Shown piece after piece: positions 51,435-60,687 of a DNA stretch of 64,000 nucleotides. Under the pieces are notes generated by a model that worked only from the letters and a program-made list of their open reading frames with translations, was not told the origin of the DNA and did not search any database. The position numbers and the translations under genes were made by a program. Each line of letters begins with the position of its first letter. The stretch's first letter is position 1. Source of the stretch: Planctomycetota bacterium (GTDB lineage Bacteria; Planctomycetota; MHYJ01; WSZJ01; JACPWG01); assembly GCA_016197205.1 (NCBI GenBank), contig JACPWG010000047.1, forward strand, positions 17,646 through 81,645, read 5' to 3'.

Positions 51435-53636
51435 ATGCCCCGTCTCACCATTCATGAAAACGGCGAAACCCATCTCCACCCCGTCACCCACGACCTCACG
51501 AGCATCGGCCGCGCCCCCACCAACGTCATTCAGATCCTCGACATCAAGTCCTCACGCGAACACTGCTACGTCGAGCGCACGGACAAGGGCTACCTCCTCG
51601 TCGATCTCCAGAGCCAGAACGGCACCCTCGTCAACGGCGTCCGCGTGAATCACCACCTGCTCAAGTCGGGCGACAAGATCGAGATCGGCACCACCCAGAT
51701 CATCTTCGAGCGGGAGGAAGGGGACCCGGCCGAGGAACCCGTCGACGCCGCCGCCGACGTGCCCCGCCCGCGCCCCTTGCCGCGCCGCCACCTGCGTCGC
51801 GTCGTGCCCCTCCGCCGCCGCACTCTCCCCCTCGTCACTCCCGCCCCCACCGACGTCCCCACGCGCGGCGAAGAGGTCGTCGAGGAGAGCCTCGAGGACG
51901 TCCTCCGCAGCACGCTCCAGTCCTACGTCGAGGCCGCGGGCGTGCAGGGGCTCGAAGAGGCCGGGACGCTCATCGACGAGTTCTTCCAGCGGCACGCCGG
52001 GACCTCCCGGCTCGCCTCCGTCGTGAAGACCCGCGACGACCTCCTCAAGCTCCAGGAGGTCGGCAAGGCCATCAACTCCGAGCACAATCTCAAGAAGCTC
52101 CTCGAGATGATCATGGACACCGTCATCCAACTCACCACCGCCGAGCGCGGGTTCATGATCCTGCTCGAAGGGGAAGCCATGAACTTCCGGGTCGCCCGGA
52201 ATTTCGACCGCGAACCGATCAAAAACCCGGAGTTCAAGATCAGTCACTCCCTCGCCGAAGGCGTCGTCAAGACGGGCAAGGCCATCCTCACCGCCGACGC
52301 CCAGTCGGACGACCGCTTCGAGGCCTTCGTCAGCGTCTCCGGCCTCAAGCTGCGCTCCGTCCTCTGCATACCGTTCAAGGTGAAGCAGCAGGTCCTCGGC
52401 TGCGTCTACATCGACAACCGCTTCGAAGGGGGCGTCTTCACCGAGGAAACCCTCCACTTGCTGGAGGCCTTCGCCGACCAGGCCGCGATCGCCATCGAAA
52501 ACGCGCGTCTCCTCGAAGAGAACATCAAGAAGCAGGAGGAGCTGCGCAGGTCGAAGGAGCAGGTCGAGAAGCTCAACCGCCTCCTCGAAGAAAAAGTAGA
52601 GCAGCAGTCGGTCGAGCTGAAGGAGGTCAAGGAAGACCTCAAGCGCGAACGGAGCGAGCTGGCGTTGAAGTACGACTACACCAACATCGTCGGCCGCTGC
52701 GCGAAGATGCGCGACGTCTTCGCCGTGCTCGATCGGGTCACCGACACCGACGTGCCCGTCCTCGTCGAAGGGGAGAGCGGCACGGGGAAGGAGCTGGTCG
52801 CCCGCGCCATCCACTTCAACGGGCCGAGGAAAAACTTCCGCTTCGTCTCCGAAAACTGCGCCGCGATCCCGGAAACGCTCCTGGAGAGCGAGCTCTTCGG
52901 GTACATGCGCGGGGCCTTCACCGGGGCGAACCAGGACAAGAAGGGCCTCTTCGAGCTGGCGCACCAGGGCACGCTCTTCCTCGACGAGATCGGGGACACC
53001 TCCCTCGAGATGCAAAAAAAACTCCTTCGCGCCCTGCAGGAAGGCGAGATCCGGCGGGTGGGAGGCAAGGACGTGGTGAAGGTCGACGTCCGGATCGTCT
53101 CCGCCTCGAACAAGGACTTGAAGGAGCTGATCAAGCAGGCGAAGTTCCGCGAGGACCTCTTCTACCGGCTGAACGTGATCAAGGTGAAGCTCCCGCCGCT
53201 GCGCGAGCGGAAGGAGGACATCCCGCTCCTGGTCGACCACTTCGGGGACTCGATCGCGCGGGAAAGCGGCCAGCCGAAGCGGAACATGGATCGCGAGGCG
53301 TTGCGCTTGCTGATGGCCTACGACTGGCCGGGCAACGTGCGGGAGCTGGAGAACGAGGTCCGGCGCGCCGTGGCCCTGTCCGACCAGAAGATCCTGCCGG
53401 AGGTCCTGAAGGAGGAGATCCGCCAGAAGGAAGGGACCGGCGCCCTGGGCAACGTTTCGGGCAAGCCGTTGAAAGACGTGGTTCGGGAGGCGGTCGAGCG
53501 GCTCGAGAAGGAAGTCATCCTGCGCGTCCTGACCGACGTGAAGTGGGTGAAGACGGAGGCGGCGCGCGTGCTCGGAATCTCGCGGCCGACGCTCGATGCG
53601 AAGATCGAGGCGTACCAGCTCGAGCGGCAGGCGTGA
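51435..53636 (+). CDS. FHA-GAF sigma-54-dependent enhancer-binding transcription activator
   Basis: 733 residues. FHA domain 1-95 (TSIGRAPTNVIQI, SSREHCYVE, SQNGTLVNG), a Pro/Arg linker, GAF domain about 205-360, coiled coil 360-410, AAA+ domain 415-640 with Walker A GESGTGKE (446-453), the sigma-54 contact loop GAFTGA (493-498) and Walker B LFLDEIGD (514-521), and a Fis-type HTH at the end (TEAARVLGISRPTLDAKIEA). It opens sigma-54 promoters in response to a phosphothreonine partner bound by the FHA and a GAF ligand. FHA-type activators are typical of myxobacteria and Planctomycetota. The kinases at 37377 and 43170 are candidate inputs (inference). It is divergent from the PA2779-like genes. 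Confidence 0.96.
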   Translation: MPRLTIHENGETHLHPVTHDLTSIGRAPTNVIQILDIKSSREHCYVERTDKGYLLVDLQSQNGTLVNGVRVNHHLLKSGDKIEIGTTQIIFEREEGDPAEEPVDAAADVPRPRPLPRRHLRRVVPLRRRTLPLVTPAPTDVPTRGEEVVEESLEDVLRSTLQSYVEAAGVQGLEEAGTLIDEFFQRHAGTSRLASVVKTRDDLLKLQEVGKAINSEHNLKKLLEMIMDTVIQLTTAERGFMILLEGEAMNFRVARNFDREPIKNPEFKISHSLAEGVVKTGKAILTADAQSDDRFEAFVSVSGLKLRSVLCIPFKVKQQVLGCVYIDNRFEGGVFTEETLHLLEAFADQAAIAIENARLLEENIKKQEELRRSKEQVEKLNRLLEEKVEQQSVELKEVKEDLKRERSELALKYDYTNIVGRCAKMRDVFAVLDRVTDTDVPVLVEGESGTGKELVARAIHFNGPRKNFRFVSENCAAIPETLLESELFGYMRGAFTGANQDKKGLFELAHQGTLFLDEIGDTSLEMQKKLLRALQEGEIRRVGGKDVVKVDVRIVSASNKDLKELIKQAKFREDLFYRLNVIKVKLPPLRERKEDIPLLVDHFGDSIARESGQPKRNMDREALRLLMAYDWPGNVRELENEVRRAVALSDQKILPEVLKEEIRQKEGTGALGNVSGKPLKDVVREAVERLEKEVILRVLTDVKWVKTEAARVLGISRPTLDAKIEAYQLERQA

Positions 53637-53688
53637 GGGGGACGGAGGTTGAGGGGGGCTTGTGGGGGAGCGACCATCGGCGCTTGGA

Positions 53689-53833
53689 CTGAGTACCGCT
53701 CCACGGAAGTCGGTGACCAATAGCCGAAGGCAAGTTCGGCCGCCCGCGAGGCGCGCGAGCAAGGCGTAGTAACGGAGAACTACGTCGAGCGAGCGCAACG
53801 AAGCAGGCGGCCGAAATCGCCGAGGAAATTGGT
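53689..53833 (+). repeat. Family E element E2, right end missing
   Basis: CTGAGTACCGCTCCACGGAA through GAAGCAGGCGGCCGAAATCG and GAGGAAATTGGTGAA follows E1 closely but lacks the right terminal repeat. A family J word (CAGAGACGCAGAGACGCTGA) follows at 53908. The rest of 53637-54006 is gene-free. Confidence 0.7.
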
Positions 53834-54006
53834 GAAGCGCGAAGCCCATCCTCTTCGAACGAGTGTGCCGGGAGTGGGGGGCCGCCTTACGTCGGAAGGG
53901 TTTACGAACCGCAGAGACGCAGAGACGCTGAGGACTTGAGGCGGAATGAACGCCTCCCACACGCTCGTCACACGTTGGCAAAAAAAACTTCTGGGGAGCT
54001 GTGCCT

Positions 54007-55383
54007 GTGAGACGCACGATCGGCTTTGTCTTTCTTGCCGGCCTCAGCCTGCTGGCCGGAGTGAATTGCGTGCACCGGTTCGCCTTCAGCCTGGAACCGC
54101 AGGGGGTGGCCGCGGAGGACAAGGTGGAGGCGGCCCTGCCGGTGGCGGCGGGCGCGGCGCTGGGGGTCGTGAATCCCCATGGGCCGACGCGGGTGCGCGC
54201 CGGCGAGGCGGGCATGGTGCGCGTGAAGGCCCGTCGGGTCCTGCGCGCGGAGACCGCGGCGGAAGCGGCGCGTTTGCTCGCCGTTAATCCGCTTTCGGTC
54301 GAGTCGGGCGAGAAGGGGGTCGCCATCCGCCAGGTGGTCGTGCCGGTGGAGTGGAAGTCGGGCGATACCCGGATCCGGCAAAGCGGGCCGGAGGTCGAGC
54401 TGGAAATCGTCGTCCCGCCCGGCACCCCCGTGCAGGTGTCGGCCGGCGCGGGAGACGTGACGGTCGACGGCCCGGTCGCGGCCGTGGACCTGGTGTCCGC
54501 GTTCGGCGCCGTCTCTGCCCGCGGCGTTCGCGGGGACGCCAAGCTCTCGTCGAAGAGCGGCAACGTCTCGCTGTCGGACGCCGAGGGCGAGAGGGTGGTC
54601 GTGGAAAGCGGGTTCGGCGACGCGACCGCGGAGAAGGTCAAGGGCGTGCTTGCGCTCTCCACCGCCTCCGGCTCCGTCCGGGTCGCCGAATGGTCCGGGC
54701 CCGCCGCGCAGCTTGAAAGCAAGTTCGGGGGCCTCTCTCTCGCCTCCCTCGCCGGCCAGGTGACCGCGTCGACCAGCTCGGGAGACGTGACCGCCGTCGG
54801 GCTCTCCGGCGGGCCCTTCAAGCTGGCGTCGAGCTTCGGGGCGCTCCGCGCCGAAAAAATAACCGGCGACCTCGACGCGGCCACGAGGAGCGGGGACATT
54901 ACGCTTTCGTCGATCGAGGGGAAAACCGTCTCCGCGCGGACGAATTACGGCGCGGTGCGGGCGAACGCGGTGCACGCGGACCTCGTCGCTCGTTCCGACA
55001 GCGGCGACCTGTCCGTGCAGGGGAGCGACGCCGGGCGGGCGGAGCTGCGCTCCGGGTTCGGCTCCATTTCGTTCGAGGGCAAGGCCGGCGTGGTCGCGGC
55101 GCGGACCGCGAGTGGGGGCGTGCGCGTGCGCTTGCTGGGTCCGACGAAGCCGACCGGGGACTGGGAGCTGGCGTCGGACTTCGGGGACGTCTCGCTCTCG
55201 CTGCCCGCGGGCTTCTCCGCGGAGGTCGACGCGTCGACCGGGTTCGGGTCGGTCAGCACGGGGCGGACCGGGCTCGCGCTCGCGGAGGAGGGAAAACGGG
55301 CCTCGGGGCGGCTCGGGGCCGGCGGCCCGCGCGTCACGCTGCGCTCGTCGAGCGGGAGCGTGCGCGTCGCGATCGGGGAGTAG
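54007..55383 (+). CDS. DUF4097-type exported beta-repeat protein
   Basis: 458 residues from GTG 54007, 8 bases after GGGGAG (a GTG 6 bases earlier is too close). An N-terminal signal or anchor (TIGFVFLAGLSLLAGVNC) is followed by about 400 residues of regular short beta units of the adhesin/DUF4097 type. They alternate phrases like AKLSSKSGNVSLSD, RVVVESGFGDATAE, LALSTASGSVRVAE, LDAATRSGDITLSS and AELRSGFGSISFEG, about 20-24 residues each, and are predicted to form a right-handed beta solenoid. DUF4097 proteins are exported with unknown function, often linked to stress regulons. It is a lone gene; 370 bp of repeats precede it. Confidence 0.85.
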   Translation: MRRTIGFVFLAGLSLLAGVNCVHRFAFSLEPQGVAAEDKVEAALPVAAGAALGVVNPHGPTRVRAGEAGMVRVKARRVLRAETAAEAARLLAVNPLSVESGEKGVAIRQVVVPVEWKSGDTRIRQSGPEVELEIVVPPGTPVQVSAGAGDVTVDGPVAAVDLVSAFGAVSARGVRGDAKLSSKSGNVSLSDAEGERVVVESGFGDATAEKVKGVLALSTASGSVRVAEWSGPAAQLESKFGGLSLASLAGQVTASTSSGDVTAVGLSGGPFKLASSFGALRAEKITGDLDAATRSGDITLSSIEGKTVSARTNYGAVRANAVHADLVARSDSGDLSVQGSDAGRAELRSGFGSISFEGKAGVVAARTASGGVRVRLLGPTKPTGDWELASDFGDVSLSLPAGFSAEVDASTGFGSVSTGRTGLALAEEGKRASGRLGAGGPRVTLRSSSGSVRVAIGE

Positions 55384-55847
55384 TCCTAGCGCGGCAGAGT
55401 CCCAGCCAAGCGACGACGGAACCACGGATTTCCCAGCGCAGCCGATGGCCGCAACCAAAGGGACGAGCCACCGAAGACGCCGAAAACACCGAACGACGAA
55501 ACGCTTGCGAATCGACCGGCGCAGCCGATCGGAACCGCGACCGTGAGGGAGCGGTCTCGGCGCGTCCTTCGGCTCCGTCGGGTTCAGTCCCTCCTGCGAT
55601 CGACGAAGAACGAACCGCGATTTTCGCCAATTTCGCGAATTTTCTACCGAGAATTCGTTTCCAGAAAAGCAGGCTTTTGCGCGATTGTGTCACTGAGTAA
55701 CGACGATTGCACAGACTTGTACTCTGTGGAATCCCGTAGAATCTGTGAAATCTGCGGCTTTCGTGGCGTTCGACCCAAGCAGAACTTGTCGCAAGAAAGC
55801 GAACTGCGGAGGGGTAGCAGCGCGGGGAACGCCCGTCGCCGTCAGGT
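55384..55847. repeat. Gene-free stretch with a family H copy
   Basis: Family H at 55531-55562 (GGAACCGCGACCGTGAGGGA). The part 55610-55790 is markedly AT-richer than its surroundings (TTTTCGCCAATTTCGCGAAT, TAGAATCTGTGAAATCTGCG), like widespread spacer repeats of the word ATCTGTG. No gene. Confidence 0.5.
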
Positions 55848-56336
55848 TCACTCCTTGTCCGCGGTCTCCTTGACCTCGCAGTCCGCGATGGAGAACGAGA
55901 GGTCGAGGCCGTAGACCAGGATGACGGCGGCCTCCCCGGAGCGGAGGGCCCCGTCGGGGGCGGTCCCCCGCCATTTGAAGTCGATGCGAGCGGGCCCTGC
56001 CTCGAGCCTTCCGTCGATGGTGACCGGGTAGTATTTCACCGATGCCTGGCGTTGCGACAGGCTGCCGCCGCCCAGCGCGTGTCCATTCACCGTCGCCTCC
56101 GGCTTCCCGCGGAAGGCGCCCTTCTCCGGCAATTCGAAGACGACGAGCGCGGTCCCCTTGAGCTGCCCGGCCGTTCTCCAGGCGTCGTAGACCTTGACGT
56201 GCAGGAGCTGACCGGGATCCTGCCGCTGGAACAGGGGCTCAGGCTCGTTGTGGGAGCAGGAACTGAGCCCCAGGGTGACGAGCGAAAGAGCGACCAGCAG
56301 CGCAGGGGGGCGCCGGTGCGCGGGGAGTCGTCGCAT
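55848..56336 (-). CDS. Lipoprotein of unknown function
   Basis: 162 residues from ATG 56336. Lipoprotein signal peptide with lipobox LSSC (ALLVALSLVTLGLSSCSHNE). The mature part looks like one beta-sandwich domain: LLHVKVYDAWRTAGQLKGTA, LVVFELPEKGAFRG, VKYYPVTIDGRLEAGPARID, ending in charged residues. No known family is recognised. No +2 Asp, so outer-membrane sorting would be expected under E. coli rules, which may not apply here. No operon partner. Confidence 0.75.
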   Translation of the reverse strand: MRRLPAHRRPPALLVALSLVTLGLSSCSHNEPEPLFQRQDPGQLLHVKVYDAWRTAGQLKGTALVVFELPEKGAFRGKPEATVNGHALGGGSLSQRQASVKYYPVTIDGRLEAGPARIDFKWRGTAPDGALRSGEAAVILVYGLDLSFSIADCEVKETADKE

Positions 56337-56634
56337 GAGAGCGGCCTCGCAAAAAGGTAGGGGGCAAGCTGGAATCGACATGGAGGCTTCGCGTGAAGGC
56401 GCGAGGCGGCCCGGCCGATGGCCACCTTCTCCCCTCGAAGGGGAAGGGGCGTCGGGGTGGGGATTGTAGGTTGCGCCGACGCGCGGGTCAAGACGGATTC
56501 GGAGTCCGATAATGTCCGCGTGAGTTGTGGCTTGCGTTCAAGGCGGAACCGTGTTACTCTCCGCCCCCCGCCGACCCCACAGGGGGCGCGGCCTCTTCCC
56601 TACGAGCACTGCAACCGGGTTTTCTGGAGCGGCA

Positions 56635-57543
56635 ATGGCGCGTTTTCTTGACCTCGTGCGGGAGGCCTTCGGAGCTCGCCGCGTCCGACTTGCCCTCGGC
56701 GTGGGCTTGGCAGTCCTCATCGTTTTCGCCGCCGCGGGCTGGTTCGTGCAGCGCTCCCGCAAGGCTCGGCTGGCCGCGCAGGCGCCCGGGACCGCCGATA
56801 CGGCCGCCCAACCCGCGGGGAATGCGCCGGGGTCCGAAACCGCGACGGAGGGCAAGCCGGGGGAGTCGCATGAAGGCGCGAACCACGAAGTGTCCGCCAA
56901 GCCGCATGCCCCGGGTTCGGGAGGCGCGGCTGTCGCCCCGCCGCTCGTCCCCGGGCCGCCGCGCGCCGGCAGGCCCGTACCCCCGATTTCCGGTCGTCCT
57001 CCCGGCGGACCCGCGGAGTCGCCGCCCCCGACGGCGGTGCCCCCCTCCGAGGACACCCGGCCGGCCGCCTCCACCGCGGCCCGCGAGCTTGTTCCCCAGC
57101 CGTCGTCGGGCACCCCGACGGTCGCGCTTGTGCCTGCCTCGACCCAGGAACCCGACCCCGGGTCCGGCCGCCAACCCCGATCCGGCGCGCCTGACGAAGC
57201 GAGGCACGCGGTTCCTGCCGACTCCGCACGATCGGCGTCGGATGTACGACCCGGTGGGGAACGACCGGAGGAGCCTGGAGCGGCGTCGCGCGCGAGCGCG
57301 CCGGCGCCTGCGGCCCCGCCAACGCTCGAAGAGCAGTACAAGGAAGTCCCGAAGGGCCTGCAGCCGGCCTTCGTGCTGAACGGGATCACCTACTCCGTCA
57401 CCCAACGGAAGGGCAGGGCCTTCATCGATGGCAAGAGCTTCACGGTCGGCGACGAGTATCAGGGGTGGAAAGTCATGGACGTGCGCGAGCGCTCGGTCAT
57501 TCTCGTGCAGGGGACCTTGCGCTTCTCGCTGACGCGCAGGTGA
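56635..57543 (+). CDS. GspB/PilP-like protein: single membrane helix, long disordered linker, small C-terminal domain
   Basis: 302 residues from ATG 56635. One membrane helix at 19-37 (LALGVGLAVLIVFAAAGWFV) after a short cytoplasmic start, then about 180 residues of Pro/Ala/Ser/Glu-rich linker. A folded C-terminal domain of about 75 residues closes the protein (LQPAFVLNGITYSVTQRKGR, AFIDGKSFTVGDEYQGWKVM, DVRERSVILVQGTLRFSLTR). The -hNGhxY...G-hV-D...V-h-h-G--h- order is the pattern of GspB/PilP C-terminal domains, which couple inner-membrane assembly platforms of type II secretion or type IV pili to the secretin. Its distance from pilB (24 kb) leaves the link tentative. Family call by pattern only. 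Confidence 0.65.
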   Translation: MARFLDLVREAFGARRVRLALGVGLAVLIVFAAAGWFVQRSRKARLAAQAPGTADTAAQPAGNAPGSETATEGKPGESHEGANHEVSAKPHAPGSGGAAVAPPLVPGPPRAGRPVPPISGRPPGGPAESPPPTAVPPSEDTRPAASTAARELVPQPSSGTPTVALVPASTQEPDPGSGRQPRSGAPDEARHAVPADSARSASDVRPGGERPEEPGAASRASAPAPAAPPTLEEQYKEVPKGLQPAFVLNGITYSVTQRKGRAFIDGKSFTVGDEYQGWKVMDVRERSVILVQGTLRFSLTRR

Positions 57544-57917
57544 AGGGCGTTCCTTGCGGCCAGCCCGGCGGCGTGGCCATCCCCGGGTGTTCCGGCCGCG
57601 TGGCGTGCCGCCTCCCGCAGTGTTCGGCAGGCGACCCCCGCTCCTGGGAATTTCCAACTTCTTGAACGCCTGCTGGGTGCCAGGAACCGATGGTTCGCGA
57701 GTGTAAAAGTAGTCCCGCAATTGCGTTGCTGCGATAACTACTCTGATAGCGTATGGCCCACGGCTTGCTTCGAATGGTAGCTGGAGGATAGAACTTGGCA
57801 CCTCCTCATCCGCGAAATGGGGGAGGGCCGGCGTGGGGGCGTGGGACGGGCGTCGCGCCCGCGTCCGATTTTGGTTGCGGCTCTGCCGCGTTAGGAACCC
57901 ACCAGGAGGAACGAAGA
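57544..57917. other. Gene-free stretch with a near-palindrome
   Basis: AGTAGTCCCGCAAT at 57710-57723 faces ATTGC and, further on, ATAACTACT at 57735-57743, an operator- or element-like symmetry. A GC-rich track follows to the ribosome site AGGAGGA at 57904-57910. No clear promoter hexamers. Confidence 0.35.
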
Positions 57918-59441
57918 ATGGTGAAAAGGAAACGGTACGCATGGTTGGTCGTGCTGCTCTCCTTGAGCCTGCCGGTGGCCTGGGGACAGGATCTCACGAT
58001 CAAGGAAGGGAACGCCAAGCGCGGGAACGCACTGGCGCACGCGCCCGGCTCCTGGCTCTCGATGACGGGAGCGTCCTACGTGTCCGGCGCGTTCACCTGG
58101 AATGCGGACAAAAAAAAGTACGACATCCGCGACGACGTCTCGCTGGACAACCTGCCGAGCGCGGTGAAGCTCGACCTTGCGATGGCGCGCGAGCGGGCAA
58201 AGACCTCCGGGCACCCGCGGACCTGGGGCTCGCTCAAGGAAGAGATCGAAGCCTCGATCAACGCGCCCGACAGCCGCTCGAAGTTCCTCCTCAACAACCA
58301 GTACATCTCCAGCGAGCGCCGCGACATCTACAAAAACGTCCACGACACCGAGGAGTTCGGGTGGTGGGGACACTGCAACGGCGAGGCCGGGGCCTCCATC
58401 TACGAGAAGGTCCCGAAGGAGGACGTCAACATCCACGGCATCAAGTTCTCGCCGAATGACTGGAAGGAACTGTACACCCTCTCCTACAGCGGCGATTTCC
58501 CGACCGAATTCGCCGGCAGCCGGTCGAACATCTCCTCGGGCGTGTACGACCGGGCGAAGGAACTGCTGAAAAAGCCGGACGACGCGAACTTCCTCCCCGA
58601 GATGAAGAAGCTCTACAAGGAGGCGTTCTACGTCGACGCGCCGCCTTCGTGGGAGGCCAAGCACTACAAGTCGCTCTTCGACAAGCAGGTCAAGGCCTTC
58701 GAGGACATGCCTCCGGCCGAGTTCCATCGGATGCTGACGTCGAACATCGACAAGGGGACCGGGCTCGTTTTCGACCGCAGCCCGGGGAACGTGGTCTGGA
58801 ACTACCCCGCGTCCGGCTACGAGAGCGACCTGAAGAAGGACGGCACGAAGGTCGTCGACGGCAAGACGGTCGACGTCTACCACGCGACGACCAAGGTGAC
58901 GTGGGGGGACTATTCCGACTATAGCTGGAGCGGCGGCGGCGGCTACAGTTACGATCTCTACGCCGACCCGGCCACCGGCAAGGTCGTCGGCGGCGAATGG
59001 ACCGGTGACAGCGTACGCGACCACCCGGACTTCGCCTGGAAGCCCACGAAGTCGCTCAAGGACCTCGAGAAGGACAAGACGCGACAGGCCGAGAAGCGCA
59101 AGATGCTGAAGAACTCCGGCGCGATCCGAAAGTACCTGGGCGACGACTTCAAGCGTCGCGGCTGGAACGATCTCGCCGCGCGGTTGGACGACCAGGACTA
59201 CATGTACGTCATGAGCGAGCTGAAGACCAAGAAGGAGGACCAGCTCCTCCAGTACGTGAACTACCTGGAGAACCTCGGCAACGACCTGACGTACCGAAAC
59301 GTGTACACGGGCGCGCGGATGCTGCACGACAAGTACGCGCCGGACGCGCCGGCGGCCCCGATCCCGACCGCCGCCCCGACCGGCCCCGGCGCCGCCGAGC
59401 GCCTGAATGAAGCCGCGGGCAGCGGCACCCCCGGGCGGTAG
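57918..59441 (+). CDS. Secreted transglutaminase-elicitor-like protein
   Basis: 507 residues with AGGAGGA before the ATG. Signal peptide 1-23 (YAWLVVLLSLSLPVAWGQ). The core resembles the transglutaminase-elicitor family first described in Phytophthora: a catalytic-type EEFGWWGHCNGEAGASI with Cys in GHCNG, KFSPNDWKELYTLSYSG, and NVVWNYPASGYESDLKKDG. A tyrosine/glycine-rich stretch GDYSDYSWSGGGGYSYDLYA and a C-terminal helical region with a Pro/Ala tail follow. Such proteins cross-link or are Ca-dependent acyl transferases; activity here is inferred. The secreted partner gene begins 28 bp downstream. The early part (30-100) is Lys/Asn-rich and unique. Confidence 0.75.
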   Translation: MVKRKRYAWLVVLLSLSLPVAWGQDLTIKEGNAKRGNALAHAPGSWLSMTGASYVSGAFTWNADKKKYDIRDDVSLDNLPSAVKLDLAMARERAKTSGHPRTWGSLKEEIEASINAPDSRSKFLLNNQYISSERRDIYKNVHDTEEFGWWGHCNGEAGASIYEKVPKEDVNIHGIKFSPNDWKELYTLSYSGDFPTEFAGSRSNISSGVYDRAKELLKKPDDANFLPEMKKLYKEAFYVDAPPSWEAKHYKSLFDKQVKAFEDMPPAEFHRMLTSNIDKGTGLVFDRSPGNVVWNYPASGYESDLKKDGTKVVDGKTVDVYHATTKVTWGDYSDYSWSGGGGYSYDLYADPATGKVVGGEWTGDSVRDHPDFAWKPTKSLKDLEKDKTRQAEKRKMLKNSGAIRKYLGDDFKRRGWNDLAARLDDQDYMYVMSELKTKKEDQLLQYVNYLENLGNDLTYRNVYTGARMLHDKYAPDAPAAPIPTAAPTGPGAAERLNEAAGSGTPGR

Positions 59442-59469
59442 TCATCCTTTTCCTTTTCCGGAGGCAAGC

Positions 59470-60192
59470 GTGAAAAACCTCGGACTCTTTCTCCTGTGCG
59501 TTTCCCTCGCGGGCGTGGCGCTCGCCGAGGGGAGCCGGGATCCGAAGAAGCTCCCCACGATCAAGTGGGACGAAGTGAACAAGGTCTCCAAGGCGGACGC
59601 GGCCGCCGCGGGAGACGCGAAGGCGGCGGTCACGGTCGCTTGGCAGGAAGGCGAGACGTGGTCGGTCGAGGTCTACCGCAAGGATACCGCCGGCAAGACG
59701 CCGAAGCCCCGGTGGCTCCCGGTCCCCGCCGTCTACTCCTACAAGGTGCTGGGCAGCGAGCGGCAGGGCCTCGAACAGGTCGTCAAGGTGGAAGTCACCG
59801 TCGCCGAGAATCCCGAAGCGAAGGTCACCCTGTCGATCAACGCCACGACGCGCGCGATCGTCTCCGCGGTCCGGGGGGACAAGCCCATCGAGGCCGGCGC
59901 CATCGGCCTCCCCGGCGTGTGGTCCTTCCCGAACGGCAAGCTCGAGGGGAAGGCCTACGCCTCGACCCTGGGCGTGCCGCGCGACGCGGTGATCTTCGGC
60001 GAGGGCATCGTCGGCTTCCCCGCCGCGGACGTCCCCCAGGCCGGCGGCAAGGTCGTGGACGTCGAGTTCAAGGACGCCGACGGCGAGGACTGCTACCAGC
60101 GGTACGACGAGGAAGTGGCCCAGTTCCCGCTCTGCTCCTTCACCCTCGACCGCGTCGTCCTGCTCCGCACGCTCTCGAAGAAGGACAAGTAG
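59470..60192 (+). CDS. Secreted protein of unknown function, partner of the elicitor-like protein
   Basis: 240 residues from a GTG with GGAGGC upstream. Signal peptide 1-20 (NLGLFLLCVSLAGVALA). The mature protein is beta-rich with pseudo-regular phrases (AAVTVAWQEGETWSVEVYRK, EQVVKVEVTVAENPEAKVTL, SINATTRAIVSAVR). Two cysteines (DCYQRY and PLCSF) near the end could form a disulfide. No family is recognised. It follows the transglutaminase-elicitor-like gene by 28 bp and is closed by a strong terminator, so the two make a two-gene secretion operon. Confidence 0.75.
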   Translation: MKNLGLFLLCVSLAGVALAEGSRDPKKLPTIKWDEVNKVSKADAAAAGDAKAAVTVAWQEGETWSVEVYRKDTAGKTPKPRWLPVPAVYSYKVLGSERQGLEQVVKVEVTVAENPEAKVTLSINATTRAIVSAVRGDKPIEAGAIGLPGVWSFPNGKLEGKAYASTLGVPRDAVIFGEGIVGFPAADVPQAGGKVVDVEFKDADGEDCYQRYDEEVAQFPLCSFTLDRVVLLRTLSKKDK

Positions 60193-60228
60193 GGTAAACA
60201 CCCTAAACCTAGGTGAATGGAAAACACC

Positions 60229-60271
60229 GAGGGCCGGGCGCGCCGAAGGGCCGCCCGGCCCTCTTTCATTT
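60229..60271 (+). terminator. Intrinsic terminator of the secreted two-gene operon
   Basis: GAGGGCCGGGCG and CGCCCGGCCCTC form a perfect 12-bp stem with a short loop, followed by TTTCATTT. Confidence 0.85.
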
Positions 60272-60571
60272 CCTGGACAGGTGTTCGAGCGGCGAGTTCG
60301 TGGCTCCAAGAAATCGTTTCTCACTCGTGCTTCGGCCCGCGCGGAAGCGGCTCCTATTGCGAAAGCGAGCCTCGATCCCCTGATCTTGTAAGGAGGCGAA
60401 TTTCGTCCTGTCCGCTTCCGAGGGCCTCGAGCCCTTGTGGTGCAGGGCTTCCTCCTTCGCGCGCGGCGCTTCGGTGGACGGGTCCGCCCTACACCGACGG
60501 GGCGACCGGCTTTGACGCAGCGCGCGCGTGGAATGCGTTCCCTGAAGCGGGGGGTCCTCGGGCACGCCCCC
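60272..60571. repeat. Gene-free stretch with a broken family C segment
   Basis: 60428-60506 reads CCCTTGTGGTGCAGGGCTTC, then an unrelated 30 bp, then GTCCGCCCTACACCGACGGG: one family C hairpin split in its loop. Nothing else is supported. Confidence 0.5.
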
Positions 60572-60600
60572 TTGCGAGAGTTGTTTGCTCGGGCTATAAT
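60572..60600 (+). promoter_or_regulatory. Promoter of the second Uma2 gene
   Basis: TTGCGA, 17-bp spacer, TATAAT, about 87 bp before the ATG at 60688. Confidence 0.6.
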
Positions 60601-60687
60601 GCCCATCGGGCTTCGTCGGGGCGGCCGCCCTGTCGCTTTCGGGGATCACCCTGTCCGCCTCGGCCGCCCCGTTTGGAGGACTCGTTC

